In this document: positions 8,858 through 17,270 of the stretch, piece by piece | Position numbering within the stretch: position 1 is the stretch's first letter | Layout of the letters: every line of letters starts with the position of its first letter | From: Bradyrhizobium sp. NFR13 | GTDB taxonomy: Bacteria; Pseudomonadota; Alphaproteobacteria; Rhizobiales; Xanthobacteraceae | Direction: 5' to 3' | NCBI RefSeq assembly: GCF_900114605.1 | Contig: NZ_FOTP01000003.1 | Span: 62,001 to 126,000, forward strand | DNA: 64,000 nucleotides | Made by a program: the position numbers and the translations under genes | Notes under the pieces: model-generated | What the model was told of the DNA's origin: nothing | The model's input: the letters and a program-made list of their open reading frames with translations, nothing else | The model's database searches: none

Positions 8858-9580
8858 TCATGCAGCGCCGCTGGCGATTCCGCCGAGATAGGCGCGGCGC
8901 ACCGCGTCATCGGATTGCAGGGCCGCAGCGGTGCCGCTGCCAGTAATCCTGCCGTTCTCGATCAGATAGCCGCGATCTGCGATAGCGAGACTTTCGCGGG
9001 CATTCTGCTCGACCAGCAGCAGACCTACTCCTGTGTCGCGCACCTTGCGCAACGCCGCGAACAGTTCGCGCACCAGCAACGGCGACAGGCCGAGCGAGGG
9101 TTCGTCGAGCAGAAGGATGTCGGGATTGGACATCAGCGCACGGCCAATGGCCACCATCTGCTGCTCGCCACCGCTCATGGTACGCACCGTCTGCGCCAGG
9201 CGTTCACCAAGCCGCGGAAACAGCGTCATCACCTTGGCACGCTGCGCTGCCTCGACCGCCCGCGCACGCTTCGGATTGGCACCGAGCAACAGGTTTTCGG
9301 CCACGGTCAACTCGCCGAACACGCCGCGCCCTTCCGGTACCAGTGCAAGCCCCGCTTCCACGATCTCATGAGGCGGCAGACGGGACAGATCACGACCGGC
9401 GAGTTTGACGATCTTGGCTGGTGACGGCAGCAAACCGGCAATGGCCTTGAGCAACGATGACTTGCCGGCGCCATTGGCACCGAGAATGACGATGATCTCG
9501 CCGCGCTCGACATGCAATGCGGCGTCACTCAGCGCGTGATGCTGGCCATAGGTGACGCTGATATTGGAGACCTCAAGCAT
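8858..9580 (-). CDS. Branched-chain amino acid-type ABC transporter ATP-binding protein (LivF-like)
   Basis: Second ATPase of a HAAT-family importer, 240 aa. Motifs are Walker A GANGAGKSS, signature MSGGEQQM, Walker B ILLLDEPSLGLSP and H-loop LLLVEQNARES. All catalytic motifs are intact, unlike its LivG-like partner. It overlaps the livG-like gene by eight bases and lies 37 bp before the aldehyde dehydrogenase. The operon context suggests import of an aromatic or organic acid substrate rather than an amino acid. Confidence 0.92.
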   Translation of the reverse strand: MLEVSNISVTYGQHHALSDAALHVERGEIIVILGANGAGKSSLLKAIAGLLPSPAKIVKLAGRDLSRLPPHEIVEAGLALVPEGRGVFGELTVAENLLLGANPKRARAVEAAQRAKVMTLFPRLGERLAQTVRTMSGGEQQMVAIGRALMSNPDILLLDEPSLGLSPLLVRELFAALRKVRDTGVGLLLVEQNARESLAIADRGYLIENGRITGSGTAAALQSDDAVRRAYLGGIASGAA

Positions 9581-10316
9581 CCAGCGGCGCTCCCAGATAG
9601 GCTTCGATCACGGCTGGGTCGGACAAGACGGCGTCTACCGGACCTTCCGCGATCTTGCGGCCGCTGCTCATGACCACGCAGCGATCGCAGAGCGAGCGGA
9701 TCGCATCCATCACGTGCTCGACCAGCAGGATCGACAGCCCTTCCTCCTTGAGCGATCGGATCAGCTCGATCCCGACCAGCAATTCGGACGGGTTGAGACC
9801 GGCGAGCCATTCATCGAGCAGCAGCAGGCGCGGTTGCAGCGCCAGCGCGCGCGCCAATTCGAGCCGCTTGCGATCGATATAAGTGAGCTCCGATGCAGGA
9901 CGTTCAGCGAAACCAGCGAGACCGACCCGCACGAGCAGGCCTTCCGCAGCGAGCGCCATCGCGCCGCGTGCAAGCGGCGCATGATGAAAGGCCAGTCCGG
10001 CCTCGACATTCTCCCCGCAGGTCATGCCATCGAGCACACGCACAAGCTGGAAGGTGCGCGCGAGTCCAAGCCGCGCGATGCGATGCGTCGGCCAGCCCGC
10101 GATGTCGTGGCCGGCGAAGGCGATCACGCCTGCATTGGGCGACAGCACGCCGGAGATCAGGTTAAGCGCGGTCGTTTTGCCTGACCCATTGGGACCGAGC
10201 AATCCGACGATTTCGCCGGCATGGACCGTGAGGTCGATGCCGTTGACGGCGACAAGGCCGCCGAACGCACGGGTCAGGCCTTCAATGCGTAGCACGGGTG
10301 TTGTGCTGGGGGTCAT
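9573..10316 (-). CDS. LivG-like ABC transporter ATP-binding protein with a degenerate signature region
   Basis: First ATPase of the importer, 247 aa. Walker A is normal (GPNGSGKTT) and the characteristic LARTFQ segment is present. The signature region reads ELTYIDRKRLELARAL where most LivG proteins have LPYGxQRRLE, and Walker B continues as DEWLAGLNP instead of DEPAAGLNP. The aspartate and glutamate are kept, so ATP hydrolysis remains possible, perhaps at one site only. It overlaps livM-like by four bases and livF-like by eight. Confidence 0.88.
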   Translation of the reverse strand: MTPSTTPVLRIEGLTRAFGGLVAVNGIDLTVHAGEIVGLLGPNGSGKTTALNLISGVLSPNAGVIAFAGHDIAGWPTHRIARLGLARTFQLVRVLDGMTCGENVEAGLAFHHAPLARGAMALAAEGLLVRVGLAGFAERPASELTYIDRKRLELARALALQPRLLLLDEWLAGLNPSELLVGIELIRSLKEEGLSILLVEHVMDAIRSLCDRCVVMSSGRKIAEGPVDAVLSDPAVIEAYLGAPLDA

Positions 10317-11260
10317 GCCTGCGCTCCCCGCATCTTCGAGGCTGAGGGTCGCCAGGCTTTCAACTTCTCCCAGAGGCCGACCACACCTGATGGCAACGCA
10401 TAGACGATCAGGAGGAACACCACGCCCATGATCAGTGTCGATGTGCTAGGGAAGCGTGCGGACAAAAAGTCGAACAGCAGCGTGAGCGGAATCGCGCCAA
10501 GCGCCGGGCCCCACAGCCGATGGGCGCCGCCGAGCAGTGCCATGATCACCACTTCGAACGAGATCGTGGCGTTGAAGGCAATTGACGGCTCGATATAGGT
10601 GAAGCGCGGCGCCATGACCGCACCGACGAGCGTCATGAAGGTCGCCGAGATCGTGAACAGCGCGACCTTGGCGATGGTGACGTTGATGCCGCAATGCCGC
10701 GCTACGGTCTCGTCTTCGCCAATGATCTGCAATGCGAAGCCGAAGCGCGAGCGGGCAATCAGCCAGCCCGTACCGAATACGATGACGGCAAGCGCCAGCA
10801 GCTGCCAGTAAATGTCGTTCTGGGTGATATCGACAAAGACGTAACGGCCGAGCACGCGGGTCTTGTTGACCTCGTACCAGACCACGATCTGGCGCACGAG
10901 TTCAGCCAGACCGAAGGTGAAGATGACGAAATGCACGCCGCTCAGCCGTAGCGTCGACAGGCCGACGATGACGGCCATGATCGCACCGATCACGGCGGCG
11001 ATGAACAGCACCAGCGACCACGGCAATTGCTCGCCGAGAACGGCAACCGTGTATGCGCCGACGCCGAAGAAGGCTGTGGTCGCCAGCGACACATAGCGCG
11101 TCGGACCGGAGAACATGCCCCATGCGGTCGCCAGCACCGTGAATTGCAGGAGGCTGATCGCAAGCGCGAGGTGATAGGCATCGACAATCATCGGGACGAA
11201 GGCGAGCGCAACCACGGCTGCGAGACAGATCGCACCAGTCATTATTTGGGCACGGCTCAT
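10313..11260 (-). CDS. Branched-chain amino acid-type ABC transporter permease (LivM-like)
   Basis: Inner-membrane permease of 315 aa with about eight to nine hydrophobic segments starting at ICLAAVVALAFVPMIV. It carries typical LivM stretches such as TLRLSGVHFVIFTFGLAE and LGGAHRLWGPALGAI; the latter holds the cytoplasmic coupling region. It overlaps both neighbours by four bases (ATGA), a tightly coupled transport operon. A C-terminal basic tail (EKLKAWRPSASKMRG) follows the last helix. Confidence 0.92.
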   Translation of the reverse strand: MSRAQIMTGAICLAAVVALAFVPMIVDAYHLALAISLLQFTVLATAWGMFSGPTRYVSLATTAFFGVGAYTVAVLGEQLPWSLVLFIAAVIGAIMAVIVGLSTLRLSGVHFVIFTFGLAELVRQIVVWYEVNKTRVLGRYVFVDITQNDIYWQLLALAVIVFGTGWLIARSRFGFALQIIGEDETVARHCGINVTIAKVALFTISATFMTLVGAVMAPRFTYIEPSIAFNATISFEVVIMALLGGAHRLWGPALGAIPLTLLFDFLSARFPSTSTLIMGVVFLLIVYALPSGVVGLWEKLKAWRPSASKMRGAQA

Positions 11261-12126
11261 CGCTGCGCCCTCCCGAAAATGCCGGCCGGCTTGACCAGCA
11301 GCACGCCGAGGAACAGCGCGAAATTCACCGCCAAGGTCAGCCCGGGATCGATGAAGGTCGCCACCAGCGCTTCGCTCAATCCCAGCGCCAGCCCGGCGAC
11401 GAGACAGCCCAGCAAATTGCCGACGCCGCCCATCACGACAACGATCAGCGCCTTCATGGTGAACACCACGCCGGAGGTAGCGCTGAAGGTCAGGAACATG
11501 CTGATCAGCACGCCGGCAGACGCCACCAGCGCGCCGCCGAGCGCAAAGGCCAGCGCAGATGTCCTGGTGACATCGATGGCGACGAGCTGCGCCGCGATGG
11601 GATCGACGGCTACGGCACGGATCGAGGTGCCGATCCGCGTGCGGGTCAGCGTGAGATAGAGCGCCAGACCAACGACGACTGCGAGGCCAAAAGCAATCAG
11701 GCGGTTGAGCGCCAACACTTCGCCGACGATCTTCACAGGAATGGCCAGGAACGAATAGCTGAAGTACGCGCCACCGAACATGGTCAGCATGATGCCCTGC
11801 ACGATGAACATCATGCCGAAGGTCGCCAGAATGCTATCGACCTCAAGGGCGTCGCGGGTACGCGCGCGGCGCACCAGCGGCGTGAGCAACACGCGATACA
11901 GGAGATAGCTGATGCCGAAACTGACCGGAATGACAAACGCCAGTCCTGCGAGCGGATTGAGCGCCCAGCCGGTGAACAGCCAGTAGGACGCAAAGGCCGC
12001 GCCGATCAGGAACTCGCCATAGGACAGGTTCATGATCCGCGCCACGCCATATTGCAGGGTTAATCCCATGGCGATCAGCGCGTACATGCCACCCAGCACG
12101 AGGCCGGTGAGAACCGCGTTTGTCAT
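11257..12126 (-). CDS. Branched-chain amino acid-type ABC transporter permease (LivH-like)
   Basis: Inner-membrane permease of 289 aa. It begins with the family hallmark LTGLVLGGMYALIAMGLTL, followed by NLSYGEFLIGAAF; VVVMGGVGNLLGCLVAGLALG is the permease coupling segment. It pairs with the LivM-like protein. The gene starts 30 bp after the substrate-binding protein gene and ends in a four-base overlap with livM-like. Substrate not deducible. Confidence 0.92.
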   Translation of the reverse strand: MTNAVLTGLVLGGMYALIAMGLTLQYGVARIMNLSYGEFLIGAAFASYWLFTGWALNPLAGLAFVIPVSFGISYLLYRVLLTPLVRRARTRDALEVDSILATFGMMFIVQGIMLTMFGGAYFSYSFLAIPVKIVGEVLALNRLIAFGLAVVVGLALYLTLTRTRIGTSIRAVAVDPIAAQLVAIDVTRTSALAFALGGALVASAGVLISMFLTFSATSGVVFTMKALIVVVMGGVGNLLGCLVAGLALGLSEALVATFIDPGLTLAVNFALFLGVLLVKPAGIFGRAQR

Positions 12127-12156
12127 TCTGTCAGACCAGGTACAGGAGCGACGCGA

Positions 12157-13383
12157 TCACTGCGCCTTCCAGGCCGGCTTCGGCACGACCGGCGCACGCG
12201 CGCCCTCGTTACCCGACGGGCCGATGCCGTAGAACTCGCCGTCCTGCCACTGCCCGACCCACCAGTATTTGGTCGGCATGTTGTTCTCGAGCTTCACCTT
12301 GCCGATCACCGTATCGAAGGTGCCGGTCTGCAGGTCCTTGATGACCGCGGCGCGATCGACCTTGCCAACGCGCTCGATCGCCTGCTGCAACATCTGCAGA
12401 CCGGCATAGGTAACCGCACTGGCCCAGCGATCCGGCTCCGCGCCATTCGCCGCCGACGCCTTGTGCCGCGCCAGATAGTCCTTGATGACCGGGCTGTCGC
12501 CGCTCCACCCGCCGATGCCCATCACACCCTCGGCATTGGCGCCGAACTTCTGTTTGAACAGCGGGAAGGCCGTGCCGACGCCCGTGTAGAAGACCTTCGG
12601 ATTGAAACCGGAGATGCGCGACTGTTCAGTGATCGCGATCGTATCCGGCGGATAGCTGAAGGCGATGAACACGTCGGGGTTCAGCGCCTTCACCTCGTTG
12701 ATGATCGGGCTGAGATCCTGTGTGCCGACCGGATAAGTCTTGTCATAGGCGAGCTTGAACTTGGCGGCTGTGAGTGCCGGCCTGGCAGCACCGGAGAGAT
12801 CGATGCCGAAGCCGTCGGCGATGCTGGCCATCGCCACGGTATCGCCGATCTTGCCTTCGGTGCGCAGCTTCGTCAGCAGCTCAACCAGCGTCTTGGCGGC
12901 ATCAGCGCTGGTGCCGAGCAGCCAGAAACTGTTGGGCCAGCGCTTCGCCAGCTCTGGCGCACGGTCGGTCACGGCCGTCGAGGCGATATGCGGATAGCCG
13001 GCCTTGTTGAGGATCGGGCCAACCGCGAGATTGAGGCCGGTGCCCCAGGGCGGCAGGATGAAATCGACCTTGTCCTGGGTGATCAGCCGCTCCAGCGCCT
13101 TGGCCGCTTCCTCGGCGCTCGAGCGATCGTCGTATTGGACGACTTCGATCGGCACGCGTTTGTCCCCGAGCTTGAGGCCGCCGGCCGCGTTCACCTCTTT
13201 GACCCAAAGCTCATAGTTCGGAATCGTCGTCACCGCAGCGCCGCCGGCGGCGGGGCCGGTGCGTGAGATGGCATAACCGATCTTGACCGACGTCTGGGCC
13301 TCGGCTGCACCACCCCAGCCGACGGCCGCCGCACCGGCCACCGCGAGTAGTCCCGCCGCAAGGCGCTTGACTGCTGACACCAT
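12157..13383 (-). CDS. Branched-chain amino acid-type ABC transporter substrate-binding protein
   Basis: Periplasmic receptor (Peripla_BP_6 type), 408 aa. The signal peptide spans about residues 1-29 (LAAGLLAVAGAAAVGWGG, cleavage after AEA). The mature part starts TSVKIGYAISRTGPAAGG and has the typical EVVQYDDRSSAEEAAKALE segment. ATG 13383 has GGAGG upstream; a longer frame to 13551 has no support. It is the first gene of the leftward transport/aldehyde dehydrogenase operon, divergent from an AraC regulator 150 bp away. Similar receptors bind aromatic acids or amides as often as amino acids. Confidence 0.92.
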   Translation of the reverse strand: MVSAVKRLAAGLLAVAGAAAVGWGGAAEAQTSVKIGYAISRTGPAAGGAAVTTIPNYELWVKEVNAAGGLKLGDKRVPIEVVQYDDRSSAEEAAKALERLITQDKVDFILPPWGTGLNLAVGPILNKAGYPHIASTAVTDRAPELAKRWPNSFWLLGTSADAAKTLVELLTKLRTEGKIGDTVAMASIADGFGIDLSGAARPALTAAKFKLAYDKTYPVGTQDLSPIINEVKALNPDVFIAFSYPPDTIAITEQSRISGFNPKVFYTGVGTAFPLFKQKFGANAEGVMGIGGWSGDSPVIKDYLARHKASAANGAEPDRWASAVTYAGLQMLQQAIERVGKVDRAAVIKDLQTGTFDTVIGKVKLENNMPTKYWWVGQWQDGEFYGIGPSGNEGARAPVVPKPAWKAQ

Positions 13384-13533
13384 GTTATCCTCCCCGGATT
13401 CTTTTTCACCGACGCCTTGTGGCGTTCGATGGCCGGAGACTAGTCCAGCGATTGGGGCTGGGAATTGGACGCATCCGGGGAAAGATTGTATTGATCCGTG
13501 TAGGCGAGCTATTTCACGCGACGGATTGTCCCA

Positions 13534-14457
13534 GTGCTTGAGACCGCGCACATCGTTTCAGGTCCGGCCGGCTTCATGGAGAAGCTGCTTCCCGCTTTGC
13601 ATGCCGACAGATTCGTACCCGGACTGGCGCCGCGCAGCTGGACCATCCGGCAGTCGGTTCCCCGGCGCTCGCATCTGCTGGTGATCGAGACCCGGCGCGG
13701 CACCGCCGCGATGCGCGGCACCACGGTTACCATTCAGTCCCCCGGCCTGCTGTGGCTTCCCGGCGATCACGAAGGCACGTTGGAGGTCGAAGCCGGCGCG
13801 CAAGGCTATCTGATTTCTGTGTCGGACGATGTCCTCACCCGTACCGTCGCTGGCAGTGCCGAGGCGCTGCATCTGCGGCGAACCATCGACCGGCTTGTCC
13901 TGCGCGAAGGCGCGCAACTCGCGACGACTTTTGCGGCCATCACGGAATCCTGCAGCACGCTGGTGCGTGAGTTGAACACGCCGGGCCGCGGCAGCGCGAC
14001 GATGACATCGACGCATGTGCTGTTGCTGTGCCTCCACCTCTGGCGATCGGTGATTTCGGAGGAAGTCCCCGACGATGCAGCACAGCGCGGCGACGGCCCT
14101 CGCCTCGTCGGCAATTTCCTGCAGATGGTCGAATTACATTATCGCGATGGCTGGCCCATCGCACGCTATGCGGCCGCACTTGGCGTCACCGACGACAAGC
14201 TGCACGCACATTGCAAACGTGAGAAGGGCTGCAGTCCGCGCGCCATCGTGCATCAACGCCTGATCCACGAAGCCTGCATGCGGTTGCGGCAGCTTGATCT
14301 TCCAGTCGAGCAGATCGGCTATGGCCTCGGCTTCCGCGATCCCGGCTATTTCAATCGCTTCTTTCGCAAGTATCAAAACGCCTCGCCAGGCGCCTATCGG
14401 CGACGCGCGCGACTCGATCCAGGTCAGCTTGGCCCGTCCTATGCAGCCTGGCCGTAA
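13534..14457 (+). CDS. AraC-family transcriptional regulator
   Basis: Regulator of 307 aa. The N-terminal half (residues 1-190) is a cupin-like sensing region. The C-terminal AraC DNA-binding domain (about 205-300) has two helix-turn-helices, DDKLHAHCKREKGCSPRAIV and VEQIGYGLGFRDPGYFNRFF, and ends in the usual FRKYQNASPGAYRR. The first possible start is GTG 13534; ATG 13576 is an alternative, and neither has a clear ribosome-binding site. Its divergent position suggests it controls the transporter/aldehyde dehydrogenase operon. Confidence 0.88.
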   Translation: MLETAHIVSGPAGFMEKLLPALHADRFVPGLAPRSWTIRQSVPRRSHLLVIETRRGTAAMRGTTVTIQSPGLLWLPGDHEGTLEVEAGAQGYLISVSDDVLTRTVAGSAEALHLRRTIDRLVLREGAQLATTFAAITESCSTLVRELNTPGRGSATMTSTHVLLLCLHLWRSVISEEVPDDAAQRGDGPRLVGNFLQMVELHYRDGWPIARYAAALGVTDDKLHAHCKREKGCSPRAIVHQRLIHEACMRLRQLDLPVEQIGYGLGFRDPGYFNRFFRKYQNASPGAYRRRARLDPGQLGPSYAAWP

Positions 14458-14909
14458 CTGTCTCACCTTCGATCAGTGCTGTGTCTCTTTGAAACCTGCG
14501 TGATCAATTTGGAACAGCGCGCGTTAAGCATGATTCGATATTGAATCGGGGTCACAACGTCTGTTTCCGCGCTCTGTTTCAGACGTTGTTTCAAGACGCC
14601 GTTCACCATTCGGCTCAAAGCGCTGGCAAAAATCGTCCCACAAAGCACGATCGACGTAGGATCGCACCGATACGACGCATGCGATCGTGCCAATTACCGA
14701 CACGAGGTGGAGCAGAATACTACTTGGCGCTGCGAGGTTGCATTCGCCAGACTGTGTCCGAGTGTTTCTGTCGATATGCCTTATCGCGAAGGTCAAATCT
14801 TAGACGTTGTCTTGGCGACAAAAGCCTGCGAAAGCAGGACATTGATGAAATTGCGACTTATCAGCGCACTTACGGAATTGGCGTTCACCCCTTTTCATAG
14901 TGTCGGCCC
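14458..14909. other. 452-bp region without a recognisable gene
   Basis: Short open frames exist on both strands but none has a ribosome-binding site, known motif or convincing composition. An imperfect palindrome at 14532-14547 (GATTCGATATTGAATC) is the only clear structural element. The segment separates the catabolic region from the polysaccharide locus and is noticeably less GC-rich than the flanks. It may hold the promoter of the glycosyltransferase at 14910 or the remnant of a lost gene. Confidence 0.4.
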
Positions 14910-16088
14910 ATGACCATCGAGATCGTCCAGATCGTCCAGGAATTGAGTTCGGTCGGCGGCGTTGAAAGCGTAGCCAGCGAACTCGCATGCGCGTTCAGCC
15001 GCGCCAAAATCGCCAACACTGTTCTCGCCAGCACCGTTGGCGAAAAGGCAACGCCAGGCACGCGCATCGAGCGCGTCGGTGCGTGGCTTTCGCACATCAA
15101 GACGCGCGGCATCCTGCGCTATCTCGGTCGCGCTTTTGTCGTTCCCGCCTTCACATTGCTGGCGACGCGCGCTGCCTATCATCATCCCAAAGCCGTCATC
15201 ATCAGCCATGGCGACAGCCTGACCGGCGACGTGCTGGTCGTGCACGCGGTCAACGCGCAGAGTCTCGCCGAGAAGCGCAGCGCCGGTTCCTGGTTATGGA
15301 TGCTGAATCCCATGCATCTGTGGGTCGCCCTGCGCGATCGCTGGATGATCGGCGGTCTGCGCTATCGCATGTATGTCGCAGTCTCACCGCGCGTCGCAAC
15401 CGAGCTGCAGCAGATTTACAAAGTGCCGGCGTCACGCATCCGCGTGATCCCCAACGGCATCGACCTCAATCGCTTCGCCCGCGACACCGCAGCCGGTCTT
15501 CGGATCCGTCAGGAATTCGGCATCCCGGCGAACGCCAGACTGTTGCTATTCGCCGGCCATGAATTTCGCCGCAAGGGTCTGGCGCATGCCATCGGCGCGC
15601 TCGAACGCCTCGGCCCCGATGTCTGGATGCTTGTGGTGGGTTCGGATAATCCCGCGCCCTATCGCAAACTGGCGACAACCTCCGCCAATCGGCTGGTCTT
15701 CGCGGGATCGCGTACCGATATGCCGGCCTTCTACGCCGCGGCCGATGCCTTCGTGCTGCCGACCGCCTACGAGACTTTCTCGCTGGTCTGCATGGAAGCC
15801 ATGGCCTGCTCGACGCCGGTTTTTGCAACGCCGGTCGGTGGGATCGAGGATTACCTTGTCGATGGCGTGAACGGTTATCAGATCAAGATGGACGGCGCAG
15901 ACATCGCCGAGAAGATCGCGATGGCTTTCTCCGATCCGGCGACACTGGCCCGGCTGTGCGAAGGAGCGCATGCCACGGCGCTGAATTACGGCTGGGACTA
16001 TGTGGGTTCTCGCTACATCGAGCTGCTGGAGCAGGTGCAGGCGTCGAAGAACGAATTCGCGCCGGGTGCCATGGCGGTCGGCGCCTGA
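14910..16088 (+). CDS. Glycosyltransferase family 4 protein
   Basis: Retaining GT-B glycosyltransferase of 392 aa, cytoplasmic or membrane-associated. The N-terminal acceptor domain includes QELSSVGGVESVASELA. The C-terminal Glycos_transf_1 domain (about 195-365) shows RIRVIPNGIDLNRF, LLFAGHEFRRKGLAHAI and the EX7E motif in YETFSLVCMEAMACSTPVF. ATG 14910 has no evident ribosome-binding site. It is the only rightward gene of the polysaccharide locus, convergent with the next glycosyltransferase at a 15-bp gap. Donor and acceptor sugars are not predictable. Confidence 0.88.
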   Translation: MTIEIVQIVQELSSVGGVESVASELACAFSRAKIANTVLASTVGEKATPGTRIERVGAWLSHIKTRGILRYLGRAFVVPAFTLLATRAAYHHPKAVIISHGDSLTGDVLVVHAVNAQSLAEKRSAGSWLWMLNPMHLWVALRDRWMIGGLRYRMYVAVSPRVATELQQIYKVPASRIRVIPNGIDLNRFARDTAAGLRIRQEFGIPANARLLLFAGHEFRRKGLAHAIGALERLGPDVWMLVVGSDNPAPYRKLATTSANRLVFAGSRTDMPAFYAAADAFVLPTAYETFSLVCMEAMACSTPVFATPVGGIEDYLVDGVNGYQIKMDGADIAEKIAMAFSDPATLARLCEGAHATALNYGWDYVGSRYIELLEQVQASKNEFAPGAMAVGA

Positions 16089-16103
16089 TCGCAAACGCCT
16101 GCT

Positions 16104-17270
16104 TCAAGGGCGGCGCCGGTCAGCTCCCTGTTTTGCATCGGCAGCCTGCTGGCAGGCCGACACCAGCGCATTCGCCACCACCTCGTAAGTGAAACGCGTC
16201 AGCACGTTGTCGCGTGCCGCCGCGCCGCGATCCAGCAACTGCTGCGGCTCGGCAGCAAGCCGATCCAGCAGTATCGCCAGCGCATCCGGATCGCGCTCGG
16301 GAATGGTCCAGCCGCCCTTGCCAACAACATCGGGAATAGCGCCGCCTGTCGAACCGATCACCGGCACGCCGCAAGCCTGCGACTCGACGATCACCCGGCC
16401 GAACTGCTCACGCACCGCGCTGGTGGTGCGTGTCAGCAAGATCATTGCATCGAGGCTCTGCAAAAACGTCGCGACATCCGCCGGTTTGCCCCAACCCTGA
16501 AACGTCACACGATCGGTCAGGCCGAGTTCAGCAACGCGCTGCTTCAGCGCCCCCTCATGCGGCCCCTCGCCCATGATGGCCAATGCCACCTCCGCTGTGA
16601 CGCGCTTCATGGCATCGAGCGCGTCGTCGAGCCCCTTCTCCTCGACGAGACGCCCGACATAGCCGATGCGTAGTCCCTGCCCCGGCGCAATCGGCGCCTG
16701 GCGCGCGCCGATCTGATTGAAGGTCGCGAGATCGACGCCATAGCCAATTGGCGATACTGGCCCCGCATAACCGCGCGCACGGACGACTGCTGTCGCCTCC
16801 GGACTGCGCGAGAGAATATGGTCGGTATTCCGCAGCACGTCCTTGCGGATGAACTCGAATGGTGGCGGCAAGCGCTTCAGGATGTTCTGATCGACTTCCA
16901 GGACCATCGCGGCGCGGCCCTTGAGGATCCGCGCCTGCATCGCGACGACGCCCCACGGCTCTTCCCAGAGATGGATCACATCCGGATCGACCTCGCGGAT
17001 AATGCGGCGCAGGCCCGGATAGAAATGCAAATACCAGCTCATCGGGCCCGCACGCGGCAGGCGGATCGGCATCACATGCACCGTCATGCCGGGATCGTCG
17101 GACGGGTCTGCGATAATCGTACGACCAAACTGATACCAGGTCGCCGGGACGACGAGATGCATATCGACGTCGTCGCGCCCGACGAGTGGATAGTATCGCA
17201 GACGCCCCGCATCGCGGCTGACGGCAGAATGTGCGATCGAGAGAACCTTGAGACGACGACTGCTAGACAC
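16104..17270 (-). CDS. Glycosyltransferase family 4 protein
   Basis: GT4-type sugar transferase of 388 aa. Motifs are VSPIGYGVDLATF, IGYVGRLVEEKGLDDAL and the EX7E motif in REQFGRVIVESQACGVPVIG, with the nucleotide-sugar binding fold covering residues 190-360. The start is GTG 17270, overlapping the end of the deacetylase gene by eight bases, so translation is probably coupled. It is the last gene of the leftward exopolysaccharide operon. Confidence 0.88.
   Translation of the reverse strand: MSSSRRLKVLSIAHSAVSRDAGRLRYYPLVGRDDVDMHLVVPATWYQFGRTIIADPSDDPGMTVHVMPIRLPRAGPMSWYLHFYPGLRRIIREVDPDVIHLWEEPWGVVAMQARILKGRAAMVLEVDQNILKRLPPPFEFIRKDVLRNTDHILSRSPEATAVVRARGYAGPVSPIGYGVDLATFNQIGARQAPIAPGQGLRIGYVGRLVEEKGLDDALDAMKRVTAEVALAIMGEGPHEGALKQRVAELGLTDRVTFQGWGKPADVATFLQSLDAMILLTRTTSAVREQFGRVIVESQACGVPVIGSTGGAIPDVVGKGGWTIPERDPDALAILLDRLAAEPQQLLDRGAAARDNVLTRFTYEVVANALVSACQQAADAKQGADRRRP

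Noticed and set aside
14541-14900. 119-codon frame in the gap before the glycosyltransferase
   Set aside because: No ribosome-binding site, no recognisable domain, and overlapping frames of similar length exist on the other strand.
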